Part shown: one piece after another, positions 41,979 to 44,040 of the stretch
How the letters are laid out: each line of letters starts with the position of its first letter
Numbering within the stretch: the stretch's first letter is position 1
DNA from: Candidatus Sulfotelmatobacter sp.
Lineage (GTDB): Bacteria; Acidobacteriota; Terriglobia; Terriglobales; Acidobacteriaceae
Direction of reading: 5' to 3'
Assembly (NCBI GenBank): GCA_030041415.1
Contig: JASHNX010000037.1
Coordinates: forward strand, 1 to 44,040
DNA length: 44,040 bases
The notes under the pieces: model-generated
Told to the model about the DNA's origin: nothing
Seen by the model: the letters and a program-made list of their open reading frames with translations, nothing else
Database searches by the model: none
Made by a program: the position numbers and the translations under genes

Positions 41979-43567
41979 ATCCGCAGACGACGAACGTGTT
42001 GCTGATTGAAGATAATCCGGGAGACGCCGATCTGGTTCGCCTTCGCCTGGTCGAAGGGAAGTCGCCGGTGAAGGTGAACTGCGTGAACCGGCTTGCCGAC
42101 GGCCTGGCATCGCTGGAGACGGAAACTCCGTCGGTGGTTCTGCTCGATTTGAATCTGCCCGACAGCCGTGGTGCTGAAACCTTTCGCCGGGTGATGGAGC
42201 ACTCGCCTCACGTTCCCGTGGTCGTTCTCTCGGGCCAGGATGACGAGGCGCTGGCGATGAAGGCAGTACATCAGGGCGTTCAGGATTACCTGGTCAAGGG
42301 CAATATATCGAGCAAGCATCTGGAGCGAGCCATCCGCTATGCGGTGGAGCGGCAAGCGCTGCTGCGCGCGCTCGAGATCAGCCAGAAGCAGAAGATCGAG
42401 TTCAAGAACCAGTTTCTTTCCCACATTTCGCACGAGCTGCGCACACCGCTCACTTGCATTCATCAGTACGTGACCTTGCTGCTTGATGGCATCGCGGGGG
42501 CGATTTCACCCGACCAGAGCGACCATCTGAAAACGGTTTTGAAGAGCGTAAACCAGTTGCACGCGATGATTCGCGACCTGCTGGAAGCGGCACGCGCGGA
42601 AAGCGGGAAGATGCGGATTGAACCGCGATGCGTTTCTTTGCGTGAGCTCGTTCAGCAGGCGGTGGCCATGCTTCGTCCGTCGGCGGATGAAAAGAACATT
42701 GGACTCGAAATCGGGCTTGATCAGCGGCTGCCTTTGCTCCTCGCAGACCCGGATCGCATCTTGGAGGTGCTGATAAACCTGGTTGATAACGCGATCAAGT
42801 TCACGCCGAGCGATGGCGCGGTCATGATCCAAGCCAACATGGTCGATGCCGATCCCGGTTCGGTCTACGTTGCGGTCAGCGACACCGGGCGCGGCATCAG
42901 CCCGGAAGCGAAAAATCTGATCTTCGAGCGCCTTTACCAGGACCCCGACGCGCCCGATAACAACCGCTCTGGCCTGGGTCTTGGCCTGTTCATCTGCCGG
43001 GAGATCGTTCGCCTCCATGAAGGACGCATCTGGGTTTCGAGCGAGCCCGGGCAAGGCAGCACATTCACGTTTACCCTGCCCGTCTATTCGCTCGCCAAGC
43101 TGCTGGCACCCGTGGTCGCGTATCAGGGCAGCTTGCGGCCGGCCTTTGTGCTGGTGCGGGTAGAACTGTTGCCGCATGTCAATCCTCCCGGCGGCTCATG
43201 GAAAGAAACATGCCAGCAGTGCCTGGACGTAGTGCGTCGATGCGTCTATCTCGATAAGGATCTCGTTCTGCCTCCGATGGGCACGTCGGGAACTTCTGAG
43301 ACGTTTTTTATTGTGGCCTCGACCGACCTGCAGTGTTCCGGCATTATGACCACCCGCATTCGCGAGCAACTGGAGCGGATCGATCAGCTGAAAGAAAAAT
43401 GCAGCGTCGCCATTTCAGCGCTTCCTATTGAAGTTCCTGCCAGTTCGGCCGATGAATCGCTGGAGAAGCAAGTGCAAATGCTCGCCGACGGCGTAACCCA
43501 GATGATCTTGCGAAGCATGGAACGCAAGCACTTGTCCGACCCAAGAAGCGGAAGGCAGTCCCACTGA
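41975..43567 (+). CDS. Receiver-histidine kinase with degenerate GGDEF-like C-terminal domain
   Basis: 530 residues. An N-terminal receiver has D58 in VVLLDLNLPDSRG and lysine in YLVKGN; a helix follows, then HisKA with H153 in HISHELRTPLTCIHQY, and HATPase_c with NLVDNAIKF (268-276), DTGRG (303-307) and GLGLGL (333-338). The last 150 residues are not kinase: FVLVRVELLPHV, CLDVVRRCVYLDKDLVLPPMG, SETFFIVASTD, MTTRIREQLERID and KCSVAISALPI follow the strand-helix order of a GGDEF domain, but SETFF replaces GG(D/E)EF, so no cyclase activity is expected. It overlaps the Rcp1-like gene by ATGA and probably takes phosphate from it. Confidence 0.9.
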   Translation: MNPQTTNVLLIEDNPGDADLVRLRLVEGKSPVKVNCVNRLADGLASLETETPSVVLLDLNLPDSRGAETFRRVMEHSPHVPVVVLSGQDDEALAMKAVHQGVQDYLVKGNISSKHLERAIRYAVERQALLRALEISQKQKIEFKNQFLSHISHELRTPLTCIHQYVTLLLDGIAGAISPDQSDHLKTVLKSVNQLHAMIRDLLEAARAESGKMRIEPRCVSLRELVQQAVAMLRPSADEKNIGLEIGLDQRLPLLLADPDRILEVLINLVDNAIKFTPSDGAVMIQANMVDADPGSVYVAVSDTGRGISPEAKNLIFERLYQDPDAPDNNRSGLGLGLFICREIVRLHEGRIWVSSEPGQGSTFTFTLPVYSLAKLLAPVVAYQGSLRPAFVLVRVELLPHVNPPGGSWKETCQQCLDVVRRCVYLDKDLVLPPMGTSGTSETFFIVASTDLQCSGIMTTRIREQLERIDQLKEKCSVAISALPIEVPASSADESLEKQVQMLADGVTQMILRSMERKHLSDPRSGRQSH

Positions 43568-43603
43568 AAGTCACCCATTCCACCGTTCACAAGGAGAATT
43601 GCG

Positions 43604-44005
43604 ATGCCCAAACCGAAGATTCTGGTCGTGGATGATGATCCCGATCTGGTGCGTGCCATGCGCCTGCGGTTGCGCGCCAACAACTATGAAGTAGCCACAG
43701 CGACCGATGGCTATTCCGCGATCGCTTCGGCGCAGAAAGAGCGGCCCAGCCTGATTATTCTCGATCTCGGCCTGCCGGTCGGCGATGGGTTTGTCGTTCT
43801 CGAGCGCCTGCAGAACAGCGACGCGCTGGCTGGGATTCCGGTAATTGTTCTCAGCGCGCGCGATCCGCAGACGAACGAGGAACGCGCACTCAAGGCAGGC
43901 GCGGCAGCGTTCTTTCAGAAGCCGGCGGACAATGACGAACTGATGAATGTCATCCGGGTCAGTCTCGGCCACACAAAAAATCAACCTGCGCCGTGGCCCT
44001 CATAG
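43604..44005 (+). CDS. Single-domain response regulator
   Basis: 133 residues. Receiver with ILVVDDDPDLVRAM, acceptor D54 in LIILDLGLPVGDG, VIVLSARD and lysine in FFQKPADNDEL. There is no output domain. AAGGAG lies about seven bases before the ATG. It starts 36 bases after the receiver-kinase stop in the same direction and is likely its phospho-acceptor and the last gene of the operon visible here. The remaining 35 bases of the window hold nothing that can be called. Confidence 0.93.
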   Translation: MPKPKILVVDDDPDLVRAMRLRLRANNYEVATATDGYSAIASAQKERPSLIILDLGLPVGDGFVVLERLQNSDALAGIPVIVLSARDPQTNEERALKAGAAAFFQKPADNDELMNVIRVSLGHTKNQPAPWPS

Positions 44006-44040
44006 TCTCCCAAAGGCAGTTCGGACGGAACGAGGGCCAG

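Overview
The window looks like a chromosomal segment of an Acidobacteriota species of the Terriglobia/Koribacter type. This is inferred from a secreted protein with GloVer-type tandem repeats, a FecR/DUF6600-like surface protein, GC-rich coding sequence, many secreted proteins with short AQ-type signal peptides, and short dispersed intergenic repeats. No tRNA, rRNA, insertion sequence, prophage or CRISPR array was seen. Phylogeny cannot be proven from this window.

Layout. (1) Bases 1-9925, all on the minus strand, hold housekeeping genes: the N-terminus of a PilZ-like protein running off the left edge, a bifunctional NAD(P)HX repair enzyme, two APC-superfamily amino acid permeases, thiE, a small secreted protein, accC, accB and an M24 aminopeptidase. 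(2) 10136-12127 is uvrB, intact except for an in-frame TAG at codon 9. (3) 12375-13805 is a secreted GloVer-repeat protein with an IPT/TIG domain. (4) 13821-17285 (minus) is a four-gene cluster: a TTG-started PilZ-like small protein, an unknown helical protein, a pseudo-receiver joined to an orphan histidine-kinase dimerisation domain, and a CheR with inserts. (5) 17740-19788 is a FecR-domain secreted protein with a proline-rich tail. (6) 19833-25695 (minus) is a tightly coupled three-gene signalling operon: a 1318-residue GAF/PAS histidine kinase, a single-domain receiver and an NtrC-type sigma-54 activator.

(7) 26026-34239 is a complete chemosensory operon on the plus strand: TonB-C-terminal-domain protein, MCP, CheW, CheR, CheA, CheB, CheY-like receiver and CheX-like phosphatase. 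There are no flagellar genes around it. (8) 34715-38141 is a looser accessory stretch (secreted protein, DUF72 protein, CAP-domain protein) whose gaps carry four copies of one short dispersed repeat. (9) rmuC lies at 38262-39650. (10) 39883-44005 is a second phosphorelay operon: PAS-PAS histidine kinase, Rcp1-like receiver, receiver-histidine kinase with an unusual C-terminal domain, and another receiver. A sigma-28-like promoter match lies upstream.

About half of the window is therefore signal transduction, in at least four linked systems. The features most worth a second look are the amber codon in uvrB, the orphan pseudo-receiver/DHp protein and its cluster, a palindromic box (TCTCA-N3-TGAGA) shared by the promoters of two of these blocks, the degenerate GGDEF-like tail of the receiver-kinase, and a permease that appears to start at CTG.
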